The notes beneath the pieces are model-generated. The model had not been told where the DNA came from. It searched no databases and was given only the letters and a program-made list of their open reading frames with translations. The translations under genes and the position numbers were made by a program. Source: Rhizobium grahamii CCGE 502 (lineage in GTDB: Bacteria > Pseudomonadota > Alphaproteobacteria > Rhizobiales > Rhizobiaceae). Taken from it: a stretch of DNA of 64,000 bases. Shown here piece by piece: positions 1 to 8,998 of this stretch. The DNA is taken from positions 310,001 through 374,000 of the forward strand of contig NZ_AEYE02000029.1 in the NCBI RefSeq assembly GCF_000298315.2, given 5' to 3'. Position 1 is the stretch's first letter, and each line of letters starts with the position of its first letter.

Positions 1-183
1 GTTTCCTGTCGCATAGGAGTAGCTCGGATCCGCAACATTCCAGGTGGCAAGCGCGGCGACTGCCAAAGCGAGCAGCAGAAAGATTCCGAAGCCAACAAGG
101 GTTTGCGCCTGCCGGAACATGAAGCCCGAAAGGGAAAAACGGTCAGGCCGGCCATCCATTGCAGGCGATGTGCTTCTTGCCAT
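1..183 (-). CDS. ftsK: DNA translocase FtsK, N-terminus (partial, runs off the window)
   Basis: Only the first 61 residues are inside the window. They start at an ATG at 183 on the minus strand and run off the left edge. The peptide begins with a short basic cytoplasmic stretch, then a hydrophobic segment at about residues 26-50 (first membrane helix), followed by a Trp-Asn-Val-Ala-Asp-Pro-Ser motif. That motif is typical of the start of alphaproteobacterial FtsK/SpoIIIE translocases, which pump chromosome ends through the septum at division. The motor domain is not visible, so the call rests on the N-terminal pattern and on the neighbouring amtB-glnK pair, an arrangement I recall from sinorhizobial chromosomes. 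Confidence 0.75.
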   Translation of the reverse strand, partial: MARSTSPAMDGRPDRFSLSGFMFRQAQTLVGFGIFLLLALAVAALATWNVADPSYSYATGN

Positions 184-310
184 GTGTGTACCCGTCCAAT
201 GCGTGAGAGCGTGCGAATCGCCAAGCGTCTGCGCCCAGTACCTTCGCCCCACCTAATCAAAGGACGGTTAAAGCGGTGTTAACCATGCCACCCCCACATC
301 TTGCATCTGA

Positions 311-346
311 AAATAAAAAAGCCCGAACCTATGGAGGTCCGGGCTA
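311..346 (-). terminator. Rho-independent terminator of glnK-amtB
   Basis: On the minus strand, just past the amtB stop, a GCCCGGACCT / AGGTTCGGGC stem with a four-base loop (plus coordinates 321-344) is followed by a run of six T and an AT-rich tail (311-320). It ends the amtB transcript before ftsK. Confidence 0.85.
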
Positions 347-423
347 AAGGCGGACTATTCGGACGAATAGGCCGCGACGGGCTGTTCAGCGGCGCCTGTT
401 GTGCAAGCGCCGCAATGCCTAGA

Positions 424-1848
424 TTACGAATGGTAGGCGGCTTCGCCGTGGGTTGCGAGGTCGAGACCTTCGCGCTCCGCTTCGACAGAGACGCGCAGAC
501 CGATGACGACATCAACGATCTTGTAGAGGATGAAGGAACCGATGCCCGACCATGCGATCGTCGTCAGGACACCCTTCAGCTGGGCGAAAACCTGCGTTGC
601 CGTGCCCGGGTAGCTGGCCGCGAAGTCGGCCGTCGAATAGTCGACGATGCCTGCGCCGCCGAGCGCCGGATTGACCAGGATGCCAGTGCCGATGGCGCCG
701 AGAATACCACCAACGCAATGCACGCCAAAGACATCGAGCGAGTCGTCATAGTTGAACTTGTTCTTCACGACGTCGACGAAGAAGTAGCAAACCGGCGAAA
801 CGATGAGGCCGAGGACGATCGAACCCATCGGGCCCGCGAAACCTGCTGCCGGGGTAACGGCAACCAGACCAGCGACTGCACCCGAAGCTGCGCCGAGCAT
901 TGACGCCTTGCCGCGAGTGAAGTTTTCGACGAGGCACCAGGACACAGCCGCTGCAGCCGTTGCGACGAAGGTGTTGATCATCGCGAGCGAGGCATAGGCG
1001 TTGGCTTCGAGGTTCGAGCCGGCATTGAAGCCGAACCAACCGACCCACAGAAGCGATGCGCCAACCATGGTCAGGGTCATGGAGTGCGGAGCCATGATTT
1101 CCTTCTTATAGCCGGTGCGCTTGCCGAGCATGATGGCCCCGATCAGACCGGCGATACCGGCATTGATGTGGACGACCGTACCACCAGCGAAGTCAAGTGC
1201 GCCGTAGGAGAAGATCAGACCCGACGGGGAGGTGTAGGAGCTCGGACCGCCCCAGAACCAGACCATGTGTGCCATCGGGAAGTAGACGAAGGTGACCCAC
1301 AGAACGACGAACAGCATGACGGCCGAGAACTTGATGCGCTCGGCGAAAGCGCCGACGATCAGGGCAGGCGTGATGCAGGCGAAGGTCATCTGGAAGCAAA
1401 CGTAGGTCAGCTCCGGAATGGCAACGCCCTTCGTGAATGTTTCGGACAGGGTGGTCGTGTCGACGCCTGCGAGGAAAGCCTTCGAGAAGCCGCCGACGAA
1501 GCTGTTAAGCGAACCGCCGTCCGTAAAGGCGAGCGAGTAGCCGTAGGTCACCCAGATGATCATCACCACTGCCGTGATCATGAAGACCTGCATGAGAACG
1601 GAGAGCATGTTCTTGGCGCGAACCAGACCGCCGTAGAAGAGGGCGAGGCCCGGGATCGTCATCAGCAGGACGAGAACCGTGGAGATCATCATCCAGGTAT
1701 TGTCGCCCTTGTCGACCGTCATCGCAGGAGCAGCAGCAGCGGCAGCAGGAGCAGCAGCATCCTGCGCGAAAGCGACGACGGGCGCGAGCAGCGCAGCCGA
1801 CGCAGCACCAAGCCGCGCATAGGTGGAAGAAAACTTCGAAATTGACAT
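424..1848 (-). CDS. amtB: Ammonium transporter AmtB
   Basis: A 474-residue Amt/Rh-family ammonium channel of the inner membrane. The chosen ATG at 1848 gives an N-terminal signal-like segment ending near an AFAQ cleavage-type site, then a Gly/Ala-rich linker. About eleven membrane helices follow, with the first-helix motif LFYGGLVRAKN. The two conserved channel histidines are seen in VVHINAG and FGVHCVGG. A longer reading frame reaches back to 2064, but it overlaps glnK in another frame and is not credible. amtB follows glnK by 28 bp, so the two form the usual glnK-amtB operon. The PII protein would dock on AmtB to close it under nitrogen sufficiency. A clear terminator follows. Confidence 0.96.
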   Translation of the reverse strand: MSISKFSSTYARLGAASAALLAPVVAFAQDAAAPAAAAAAPAMTVDKGDNTWMMISTVLVLLMTIPGLALFYGGLVRAKNMLSVLMQVFMITAVVMIIWVTYGYSLAFTDGGSLNSFVGGFSKAFLAGVDTTTLSETFTKGVAIPELTYVCFQMTFACITPALIVGAFAERIKFSAVMLFVVLWVTFVYFPMAHMVWFWGGPSSYTSPSGLIFSYGALDFAGGTVVHINAGIAGLIGAIMLGKRTGYKKEIMAPHSMTLTMVGASLLWVGWFGFNAGSNLEANAYASLAMINTFVATAAAAVSWCLVENFTRGKASMLGAASGAVAGLVAVTPAAGFAGPMGSIVLGLIVSPVCYFFVDVVKNKFNYDDSLDVFGVHCVGGILGAIGTGILVNPALGGAGIVDYSTADFAASYPGTATQVFAQLKGVLTTIAWSGIGSFILYKIVDVVIGLRVSVEAEREGLDLATHGEAAYHS

Positions 1849-1876
1849 TGAAACAGGCTCCCTTGCTCTGCGGCTC

Positions 1877-2233
<357 letters not shown>

Positions 2234-2299
2234 TTATCCTCGGCACGGAGCCGACTCTCCTTGCCGCTGACGTTCACGAACAGCGACCAAGACTACACA

Positions 2300-2315
2300 T
2301 TCAAAGGACGTGCCA
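2300..2315 (-). promoter_or_regulatory. Sigma-54 (RpoN) promoter of glnK-amtB
   Basis: Minus strand reads TGGCAC-N5-TTGAA. This matches the -24/-12 consensus (TGGCAC-N5-TTGCA) except for one base in the -12 box. It sits about 85 bp upstream of the glnK start, in the right direction. RpoN/NtrC control of glnK-amtB is well established in proteobacteria. Confidence 0.8.
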
Positions 2316-2372
2316 GATTCGATATGACGATCTAATATATTGAAAAGTATACGTTATTTATAACGGCGCTAA

Positions 2373-2457
2373 TAAACGGGCAATTGATTGCCCAATAATC
2401 GCTCGAAAAATGTTCAAATGAACGAATATGCCTACGATTTATTCAATTGCCCGTTTA
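2373..2457. repeat. 15-bp perfect inverted repeat and nested palindrome upstream of glnK
   Basis: TAAACGGGCAATTGA at 2373-2387 is repeated as its exact reverse complement at 2443-2457, with 55 bp between. The distal arm overlaps the last codons and stop of tesB. A second, compact palindrome, GGGCAAT-TG-ATTGCCC (2378-2393), starts within the first arm. It lies 63-78 bp upstream of the sigma-54 promoter, where an NtrC enhancer site would be expected, although it does not match the usual TGCAC..GTGCA core. Confidence 0.6.
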
Positions 2458-3323
2458 CGAATCAGCCCCTCCTGCGCCACCGACGCAATCAAGACACCGT
2501 CTCTCGTAAACAGGCTACCGCGGGTGAGCCCCCTGGCGCCGGAAGCCGAGGGGCTGTCCTGGGTATAGAGAAGCCAATCATCGAGTTTGGTGGGCCGATG
2601 GAACCACATCGAATGATCGAGGCTGGCCACCTGGATGCTCTGATCGAAAATCGACGTTCCATGCGGATGGAGCGACGTATCGAGCAGGGTCATGTCGGAG
2701 AGGTAGGCAAGAATGGCTGCCTGATAGTGCCCATCGTCGGGAACTGGCCCCGTCGCCCGAACCCAAACATGCTGCACCGGATCGAGCTTCTTGTCAGAGA
2801 AATAGTGCGTGAGCGATATCGGGCGAATCTCGATCGGCCGCTCGCGCTCCCAGTATTTCCGAATCGGCGCGGGCGCGTTGGCAAGAAATTGCGTCGCGAT
2901 CTGCCGCTCATCGAGAAGCTTTTCCGGAGCGGGCACGTCGGGCATGACGATCTGGTGATCGAAACCAGATTCCTCGATCTGAAACGAGGCCGACAGGGCG
3001 AAGATTGCCTTTCCATGCTGGATGGCCACGGCCCGGCGCGTGTTGAAACTCGACCCGTCGCGAATCCTTTCCACCTGATAGACAATCGGCACGGAGGGAT
3101 CGCCCGGTCGCATAAAATAGGCGTGCAGCGAATGCACGACCCGGTCGCGCTCCACCGTGCGCTGTGCCGCCATCAAGGCCTGCGAGATGACCTGGCCGCC
3201 GAAGACGCGCTGCCAGCCGACCTGCGGGCTGCGACCCCGAAAGATGTCGACCTCGATCGCTTCGAGATCCAGCGTAGAAAGCAGGGTCTCCATCGCAGTC
3301 GGCTTTTCGGTGTCACGCGTCAT
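2439..3323 (-). CDS. tesB: Acyl-CoA thioesterase II (TesB)
   Basis: A 294-residue double-hotdog acyl-CoA thioesterase that hydrolyses medium/long acyl-CoA to free fatty acid and CoA in the cytoplasm. The start chosen is the internal ATG giving MTRDTEKPTAM; an upstream start at 3389 would add 22 residues unlike the family. The first hotdog contains FRGRSPQVGWQRVFGGQV, and the YFMRPGDPSVPIVYQVERIRDG segment and C-terminal GLTRGSLFTRDG are typical of TesB. It lies downstream in orientation from nothing obvious and is divergent from the UbiH-type gene. Its 3-prime end contains one arm of the 15-bp inverted repeat in the glnK upstream region. Confidence 0.93.
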   Translation of the reverse strand: MTRDTEKPTAMETLLSTLDLEAIEVDIFRGRSPQVGWQRVFGGQVISQALMAAQRTVERDRVVHSLHAYFMRPGDPSVPIVYQVERIRDGSSFNTRRAVAIQHGKAIFALSASFQIEESGFDHQIVMPDVPAPEKLLDERQIATQFLANAPAPIRKYWERERPIEIRPISLTHYFSDKKLDPVQHVWVRATGPVPDDGHYQAAILAYLSDMTLLDTSLHPHGTSIFDQSIQVASLDHSMWFHRPTKLDDWLLYTQDSPSASGARGLTRGSLFTRDGVLIASVAQEGLIRKRAIE

Positions 3324-3409
3324 TTTGTACGGCTCCGGGCGGTAGGAAGTACGGCAGCGATGATCTATATAGATCAATACGATATTCACAAGAAACGGAA
3401 CGGAACTCC

Positions 3410-4624
3410 ATGCGGGACATGCTGGTTGTAGGCGCGGGTTATGTGGGGCTTTCCGCGGCCGTGGCGGTCAAGCAGGCGGCACCTCACCTTGATGTCGCGG
3501 TTGTCGAGGCTGCTCCTGCCGGCGTATGGCAGAAAGACATGCGCGCCTCGGCCATTATCGCCGCCGCGACCAGGATGCTCGAGGTTTTCGGCATCTGGGA
3601 TGAGATCGAGCCCGACGCTCAGCCGATCACCAAGATGATCGTCACCGATTCCAAGACATCGGATCCCGTACGTCCGGTCTTCCTGACCTTCGATGGCGAG
3701 GTGGAGGATGGCAGGCCGTTCGCACATATGATTCCGAATGTCGTGCTCGTGCGGGCGCTGCGTGGCGTATGCGAACGGCTTGGGATCGAAATTCATCACG
3801 GCTTCAGCGCAACCGGCCTCTCGATTGCCGATACGCATGCGACAGTCACTGCCTCGGATGGCAGCATGCAGGAAGCCCGGCTCGTCGTCGCCTGCGACGG
3901 CGTCCGTTCACACCTCAGGGACCTGGCGGGGATCAAGACCGTCTCCTGGGACTATGGACAGTCAGGAATTGTCACGACGGTCGAGCATGAGCGTCCACAT
4001 CACGGTTGCGCGGAAGAACACTTCCTCCCATCCGGACCTTTCGCCATCCTGCCCCTGAAAGGCAACCGCTCCTCGCTCGTCTGGACGGAGCCGACGCCGG
4101 AGGCAAATCGTCTCGTCACATCCGACGATCTGATTTTCGAGGAGGAGCTGGAGCGCCGCTTCGGTCACAAGCTCGGTGCATTGAGGGTTGCCGGCGACAA
4201 GCGCGCCTTCCCGCTGGGGCTGACGCTTGCGCGGGCTTTCGTAGCTCCACGTGTGGCGCTCGCCGGCGATGCGGCGCACGGTATTCATCCGATTTCGGGT
4301 CAGGGCCTCAACCTCGGCTTCAAGGATGTCGCCGCCCTTGCCGAAACCGTCGTCGAGGCAGATCGGCTTGGACTTGATATCGGCTCGATCAACATACTCG
4401 AGCGCTACCAGGCCTGGCGACGCTTCGACACCTTCCGGATGGGCGTTACCACCGATGTGCTGAATCGACTTTTCTCGAACGACATAGGGCCACTGCGTAT
4501 CGCCCGCGACTTTGGCCTCGGGATCGTCGATCGCCTGCCGGGCCTCAAATCGTTCTTTATCGGGCAGGCGGCCGGCACGACCGCCAAGGACAACCCCCGC
4601 CTGCTCGCGGGACAGACGATCTAG
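3410..4624 (+). CDS. FAD-dependent monooxygenase of the UbiH/UbiF/VisC family
   Basis: A 404-residue flavoprotein hydroxylase, most likely acting on the aromatic ring of a ubiquinone precursor. The N-terminal FAD-binding Rossmann motif is GAGYVG at residues 8-13. The second FAD motif, around residue 286, reads LAGDAAH followed by HPISGQGLNLGF, which is highly characteristic of UbiH/Coq6 enzymes. Alphaproteobacteria use related proteins (UbiL, UbiM) with differing ring positions, so the exact hydroxylation site cannot be assigned. It is divergent from tesB, with 86 bp between starts, and its stop abuts the stop of the converging Trm112-like gene. Confidence 0.88.
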   Translation: MRDMLVVGAGYVGLSAAVAVKQAAPHLDVAVVEAAPAGVWQKDMRASAIIAAATRMLEVFGIWDEIEPDAQPITKMIVTDSKTSDPVRPVFLTFDGEVEDGRPFAHMIPNVVLVRALRGVCERLGIEIHHGFSATGLSIADTHATVTASDGSMQEARLVVACDGVRSHLRDLAGIKTVSWDYGQSGIVTTVEHERPHHGCAEEHFLPSGPFAILPLKGNRSSLVWTEPTPEANRLVTSDDLIFEEELERRFGHKLGALRVAGDKRAFPLGLTLARAFVAPRVALAGDAAHGIHPISGQGLNLGFKDVAALAETVVEADRLGLDIGSINILERYQAWRRFDTFRMGVTTDVLNRLFSNDIGPLRIARDFGLGIVDRLPGLKSFFIGQAAGTTAKDNPRLLAGQTI

Positions 4625-4813
4625 TCAGTCGTCCAGCCCGCGCGCCTCGGAGACCAGCATGATCGGAATGCCGTCACGGATCGGATAGGCGAGACGCGCC
4701 TTCTCCGACACGAGTTCATTGTGCTCGCGATCGTATGTTAGCCGGCCCTTGGTCAGGGGGCATACCAATAGTTCCAGCAGTTTCGGGTCAACACGGCTGA
4801 GCTTTTCGTCCAT
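4625..4813 (-). CDS. Trm112/YcaR family small protein
   Basis: A 62-residue protein of the Trm112/UPF0434 (YcaR) family, with the typical pattern [17 protein letters not shown] and C-terminal [12 protein letters not shown]. In eukaryotes and archaea Trm112 activates methyltransferases; the bacterial role is poorly defined. Only one Cys is present, so a zinc knuckle is not expected. It lies 9 bp downstream of the Lon-domain gene on the same strand, probably as an operon, and its stop directly abuts the stop of the converging monooxygenase gene. Confidence 0.9.
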   Translation of the reverse strand: MDEKLSRVDPKLLELLVCPLTKGRLTYDREHNELVSEKARLAYPIRDGIPIMLVSEARGLDD

Positions 4814-4822
4814 GAACCGGTC

Positions 4823-5491
4823 TTACTGCAGAACGGTGTCCGAGTCACCGAAGACGCGTGCCAGGACGATCTCGGTGATCGCGATCAATGTTTCCGCGCG
4901 TGTTTTCAGATCCGGTGCCTCCAGTAGCGCCTGCTTCTCCGCCGGCCCAAAGGGAGACATCATCGCCAGCGAGTTCACGAGCGTCAGGTTGCTGGCGCGC
5001 TCGACACTTTCCCAATCCGCCTCGAGCTTGTTCGCGTCGAGATAGGCCTTGAAGGCGGCCAGAAGCGCTGTGCGATCAACGGCATCCTCCTCGTCGCGCG
5101 CCGAAAGATCGGCAATGAACGGCGCGATGCGGAAGGTCCGGAACGGATTGTGGGTCTCCCGCTCCTCCAGCAGCCGAAAACGGCAAATGCCCGTCAGGGA
5201 CACGATGTAGCGGCCGTCGCCGGTCTCCGCAAAAGAAGTGATGCGTCCGAGGCACCCAACCGGCGCCAGATTGGCCTCGCCCTGCCCTTCCTGGTCGCCC
5301 AGCGCGGGCTGGACCATGCCGATCAATCGATTGCCTGATAAGGCCGCATCGAACATGGCAAGATAGCGCGGCTCGAAAATATTGAGAGGCAACTGCCCTG
5401 TGGGCAGCAGCAGCGCACCGCCCAGCGGAAAGACCGCGATCGTATCAGGCAGATCACCGGGTTTCAGATATCGTGCATTCCCCACTTGCAT
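4823..5491 (-). CDS. Lon substrate-binding domain protein (PF02190)
   Basis: A 222-residue protein consisting of the N-terminal substrate-binding (LAN) domain of Lon protease, without ATPase or peptidase parts. Motifs: FPLGGALLLPTGQLPLNIFEPRY near the start, then LIGMVQP and GCLGRITSF. The start is placed at the ATG giving MQVGNARYLKPGDLP; the in-frame upstream start adds 15 residues unlike the family. Such stand-alone domains are common in alphaproteobacteria beside a thioredoxin-TPR gene and are thought to be peptidase-related; the function is unknown. It sits between the Trm112-like gene and the thioredoxin gene, all on the minus strand. Confidence 0.9.
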   Translation of the reverse strand: MQVGNARYLKPGDLPDTIAVFPLGGALLLPTGQLPLNIFEPRYLAMFDAALSGNRLIGMVQPALGDQEGQGEANLAPVGCLGRITSFAETGDGRYIVSLTGICRFRLLEERETHNPFRTFRIAPFIADLSARDEEDAVDRTALLAAFKAYLDANKLEADWESVERASNLTLVNSLAMMSPFGPAEKQALLEAPDLKTRAETLIAITEIVLARVFGDSDTVLQ

Positions 5492-5597
5492 AGAGACTGG
5501 TCCTGCATTGCCGGCGGGCGCGACACGCCCGCACAAACGGAAATGTGGTGCCCGCCTCTAAAAACGCAAGGGCGACGAATCGAAACTGGAGTCCGAA

Positions 5598-6563
5598 TTA
5601 TGAAAACAGCATCGCCGAAAGCTTGCGGCGTGCCGAAACAGTAGCGGGATCCTTGAAGCCCCAGACGTCGAAGAACTGCAGCAATTGGCGGCGCGCGCCG
5701 TCGTCGTCAAAAGCACGGTCCTTGCGCATGATGTAAAGCAGGTGATCTGCCGACTCGTCACGCCGGCCCTCGACGTTGCGGATCTTGGCAAGCTTCAAAC
5801 GCGCTTCATGATCGTCGGGATTTCGCGCCAACTCCTGCTCCAGGGCTACGGGATCACCGAGCTTGCGCGCCTCCTCGATCTGATCGAGCTTCTTCGAGAC
5901 CGCCTGGATGGCCGGATCCTTCGCCATTTCCTCCGGCAGTTCTGTCAGCGCCTCGCGCGCACGCTCGTGCTGGTTGGCGGCAATCATGCATTCGGCCATT
6001 CCGGCCAACGCCTTGGCATTCTCGGGATCGGCCTGCATGACGGCGCCGAAAAGCTGTGCGGCACCGTTGATATCGCCTGAAGCCAGCAGCTCGTCGGCCT
6101 CCTTGAGAACGCCCTCGATTTCTGCCGCCTGGTCGGCGCCGGCCGGACCGGCGATCCGATCGATGAACTGGTTGATCTGGCTCTCTGGCACTGCGCCCAT
6201 GAAGCCATCGGCGGGACGACCGCCAACGAAGGCGATCACGGCCGGGATCGACTGGATACCAAGCTGCCCGGCAATCGAGGGATGGTCATCGATGTTCATC
6301 TTGACCAGCTTGACGCGCCCCTGCGCCTCGTTGACGACCTTTTCCAGCACCGGCGTCAGCTGCTTGCAAGGACCGCACCAAGGCGCCCAGAAATCGACGA
6401 GAACCGGCTGGTTGCGCGATTCCTCAATGACATCCTTCGTGAAATTCGCAGTCGTCGTATCCTTGATATAGCCGCCCGCGCCGGGTGTCGGCGCTGCCCC
6501 GTAGTTTGCCGTTGCCGACATCTGGCCCAAGGAATTGCTGTAAGGATTGTCGTTGCCGCTCAT
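5598..6563 (-). CDS. Thioredoxin-TPR protein, CnoX/YbbN type
   Basis: A 321-residue cytoplasmic protein. It has a flexible Gly/Asn-rich N-terminus, a thioredoxin fold at about residues 35-145 and TPR-type helices to the C-terminus. The active site reads WCGPC (Cys63, Cys66), a full redox pair, unlike E. coli CnoX, which has lost one Cys. CnoX proteins act as redox-linked chaperone holdases that hand clients to GroEL/DnaK. The alphaproteobacterial form with CGPC may keep real thiol reductase activity. It lies upstream of the Lon-domain gene on the same strand. Confidence 0.92.
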   Translation of the reverse strand: MSGNDNPYSNSLGQMSATANYGAAPTPGAGGYIKDTTTANFTKDVIEESRNQPVLVDFWAPWCGPCKQLTPVLEKVVNEAQGRVKLVKMNIDDHPSIAGQLGIQSIPAVIAFVGGRPADGFMGAVPESQINQFIDRIAGPAGADQAAEIEGVLKEADELLASGDINGAAQLFGAVMQADPENAKALAGMAECMIAANQHERAREALTELPEEMAKDPAIQAVSKKLDQIEEARKLGDPVALEQELARNPDDHEARLKLAKIRNVEGRRDESADHLLYIMRKDRAFDDDGARRQLLQFFDVWGFKDPATVSARRKLSAMLFS

Positions 6564-6616
6564 GGATATCTCCCGCCGTGCCGGTCAGCCGGCTTGTGTA
6601 GCGCTAAAATCGTATG

Positions 6617-7126
6617 TCAGGACGTCACTTTCAAGACAAGCGGCTTGTGTCCGGTTGCTTCCATAAAGCGAATAAGGTCGCCGCTGGCAATCGATGTCGT
6701 GGCATCATTCGACAGCGGATGACAATTGACGATCTCTTCCTTCATCAGGTCGGCGTCGAGAACGAACGTTACATTTCCGCCGGTGTCGTTGATGGCCCCG
6801 AAAGCCGTGACCGAACCTGGCGCGACCCCCAGATACTCCATCAGCTTTTCCGGCTTTCCGAATGAGACCTTGCTGGCAGCGCCGATCAGCGTATGCACCG
6901 TCTTTAGATCCACGGCTGCATTCTCTTCCACCGTCAGCAGGAAGAACTGATCTTTCTTGTCTTTGACGAAGAGATTTTTGGTATGGCCGCCGGGAATCTC
7001 ATCGCGCAGCGCCACCGATTCGGCGACCGTGAAGACCGGCGGATGATCCTTGGTGCTATGCTTGATCTCAAGGCCGTCAAGAAAGGCAAAAAGGTCATCT
7101 CTGGTCTTCGGCGTCACGTCGGTCAT
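6617..7126 (-). CDS. Prolyl-tRNA editing protein (ProXp-ala / PrdX, YbaK family)
   Basis: A 169-residue YbaK/EbsC-fold deacylase that clears mischarged Ala-tRNA(Pro) in trans, replacing the INS editing domain missing from alphaproteobacterial prolyl-tRNA synthetases. Family features: HSTKDHPPVFTVAES near the start, GGHTKNLFVKDKK with the conserved Lys, then FGKPEKLMEYLGVAPGSVT and a C-terminal GDLIRFMEATGHKP. Length matches the family (about 165-170). It is upstream of the thioredoxin-TPR gene with a 53-bp gap. Confidence 0.93.
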   Translation of the reverse strand: MTDVTPKTRDDLFAFLDGLEIKHSTKDHPPVFTVAESVALRDEIPGGHTKNLFVKDKKDQFFLLTVEENAAVDLKTVHTLIGAASKVSFGKPEKLMEYLGVAPGSVTAFGAINDTGGNVTFVLDADLMKEEIVNCHPLSNDATTSIASGDLIRFMEATGHKPLVLKVTS

Positions 7127-7379
7127 CGTAAAATCCGTGGGTCTGGAGAGCGATAAGGTGCCTGATTACGTTCCACCGTCGTCTTTTGCAATGTTCGTGG
7201 TTGACGCTTTGCCCTGCATTTGCGGCACTTCCGATGTCTTCCAACAGGGCCCGGAAATTTTTCTTCGAAATTCCGTCATTTCCCTGTTGCATTTGAAAAT
7301 CGTTTGGGCGATATAGCGCCCGTCGCCGCAAGGTGGCGCCCACGGTCCTCACAAACTACCCCGGACCGATGCGGATTGA

Positions 7380-7454
7380 GCGGGTGTAGCTCAGGGGTAG
7401 AGCACAACCTTGCCAAGGTTGGGGTCGAGGGTTCAAATCCCTTCGCCCGCTCCA
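7380..7454 (+). tRNA. tRNA-Gly (anticodon GCC)
   Basis: A complete cloverleaf. The acceptor GCGGGTG pairs with CGCCCGC (one G-T pair). The D-arm is AGCTC..GAGC, and the anticodon stem CAACC/GGTTG closes the loop TTGCCAA with GCC at 7412-7414. The T-arm carries GGTTCAAATCC, and CCA is encoded at 7452-7454. No flanking duplication of the tRNA 3-prime end was noticed, although the catabolic cluster begins shortly after. Confidence 0.97.
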
Positions 7455-7627
7455 GTTTCCTTATCAGAGGTGATTTCTTTCAGGCACCATTGACCTGGAG
7501 GACGCCTGTCTTTTCAAGACATTAGAAATACCGCACTGGAATTTGCCGACATCGCCGGGCAGCGAAAGCTCTTTTCGGCAATGCCGGAATCGTCGGTCGT
7601 TAGATACCTAGAGGCGGTCTGCGGAGT

Positions 7628-7801
7628 TTAGTTGCGGGGCGACGTCCAGGCATTTTCCGCGGCTTTCTTTGCCGGTGCAGGGTCGCGCTCGTCACGCTGC
7701 TCGGCATTGCCGCGATCCGTTTCCGCCTGCCGGTCGGCAATGTAAGGTGCCAGCATTTGCTCCAAATGAGCTGCCGTCAGACCGCCTGCAAAGCTTCTCA
7801 T
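7628..7801 (-). CDS. Small hypothetical protein
   Basis: A 57-residue charged, soluble protein that I do not recognise. The start is placed at the ATG at 7801, which has a purine-rich GAGGG upstream; the frame stays open to 7882 but without a good ribosome site. The composition is Ala/Asp/Glu/Arg-rich with no Cys, signal or membrane segment. It stands alone on the minus strand between tRNA-Gly and the Ldh-family gene. It could be a spurious frame; support is only the ribosome site and frame length. Confidence 0.35.
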   Translation of the reverse strand: MRSFAGGLTAAHLEQMLAPYIADRQAETDRGNAEQRDERDPAPAKKAAENAWTSPRN

Positions 7802-7915
7802 CTTTTCCCTCACGCCGTTTACCGTTTGTAAACATTTAGCCGCTCGCAGCGCCGATCGAAATGGTTTGATCGAACTCTCCACGTGCTTTTTCGGGGAATG
7901 GACAAGCGCCTGGGG

Positions 7916-8965
7916 CTAGGGGATAGCCACCCCTAGCCGTTCGGCATGCAGTGCGAGTGAGGCCATGATATTGGGGTGGAGCACTAACCCTTGAGCGAGA
8001 GCGTCGCGCTTGCGGGCCAGCCCGTTTTCTCCCGGCAGCCGAACGCGCGCAACACCCGGTCGCGGGGGATTACTGCGGCACGCCTCGGCAAGCCAGCCCG
8101 TCTGCCGTAGAAAGGCATCCCGGCCACCAAAGGCTTCAGGGTCGAAAACCTGGACGGTGACGGCCGCGTTCGTCCCCGTCAATTCGTCGACACGGCCAAG
8201 ACCGCCAAGCCCCTGCGTGAAGGCCTCGACATGAAGCGCCATGCCGTAGCCCTTCTGGCCATGATCGAGCCCTCCGACCGGCATGAGCGTGCCGCCACGG
8301 TCGATCACCCGCGGATCACGGCTGGGCTCGCCGTTCTCATCCATCAACCACTCGTGCTCATATTGCCGGCCCTCGCGCACCAGTCGCTGCGCCATGTTGA
8401 CCGTCGTGATCGAAGCGCTGATATCGATCAGGATGGGATCGCCAGGCGTTGGGATACCATGGGCGACCGGGTTGGGCGTATAGATCCCCTTTCGCCCGCC
8501 AAAAGGCGCGACCTGAGCGCCGGATGGGCTGGAGCTTGCGATGCTGACCATGTAGCCGCGATCCGTCGCGATGGTGAGATAGGCGGCGAGACAACCGATA
8601 TGATGACTGTCGGCGATCGCGATCGTGGCTGTGCCGTAAGTGGCTGCGCGCTCGCAGGCGAGTTTCACCGCTTCGGATGTCAGCCACGCACCGGGAAGGC
8701 GGCGCCCACGCCAGGCAACCGCTGGCCCACGATCCGACAGAATATCCGGCAAGCCCTCACGGTTCATCACACCATCGGCGATGCTTTGCAGATACCAGCC
8801 GGCCAATGCCAGGCCATGCGTCGTGTGGCCCATCAAATCGGCTTCGACGAGATAGTGGGCAACGGCGCCCGCCTTTTCCTCCTCAAGTCCGGCGGCGCCA
8901 AACAAGGTCTGCGCGAACATGCGCAGCGTATCCGGTGCATAGCGGATATCGGGAGCCTCGCCCAT
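7916..8965 (-). CDS. Ldh-family (malate/L-lactate dehydrogenase-type) oxidoreductase
   Basis: A 349-residue NAD(P)-dependent dehydrogenase of the MdhA/YlbC/AllD family, which is unrelated to classical Rossmann dehydrogenases. Family motifs: HTTHGLALAGWYL near the start, the catalytic-region ADSHHIGCLAAYL, then KGIYTPNPVAHGIPT and GLDHGQKGYGMAL. The ATG at 8965 is preferred because GGAG lies six bases upstream; the frame opens at 8980. Members reduce or oxidise 2-hydroxy/2-keto acids such as ureidoglycolate, sulfolactate or 2,3-diketogulonate. The substrate is not deducible. It is last in the minus-strand catabolic operon, 33 bp after the 2-hydroxyacid dehydrogenase. Confidence 0.88.
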   Translation of the reverse strand: MGEAPDIRYAPDTLRMFAQTLFGAAGLEEEKAGAVAHYLVEADLMGHTTHGLALAGWYLQSIADGVMNREGLPDILSDRGPAVAWRGRRLPGAWLTSEAVKLACERAATYGTATIAIADSHHIGCLAAYLTIATDRGYMVSIASSSPSGAQVAPFGGRKGIYTPNPVAHGIPTPGDPILIDISASITTVNMAQRLVREGRQYEHEWLMDENGEPSRDPRVIDRGGTLMPVGGLDHGQKGYGMALHVEAFTQGLGGLGRVDELTGTNAAVTVQVFDPEAFGGRDAFLRQTGWLAEACRSNPPRPGVARVRLPGENGLARKRDALAQGLVLHPNIMASLALHAERLGVAIP

Positions 8966-8998
8966 GTTGTTCTCCATCATTTGGCGGCAGCGAGCCGG

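Noticed and set aside
301-903. 200-codon plus-strand frame opposite amtB
   Set aside because: It is a GC-rich antisense shadow of a certain amtB gene, with no family features or ribosome site.
7380-7454. tRNA-Gly as attachment site of an integrated island
   Set aside because: No integrase and no repeated tRNA 3-prime end were seen downstream, although the neighbouring cluster looks accessory.
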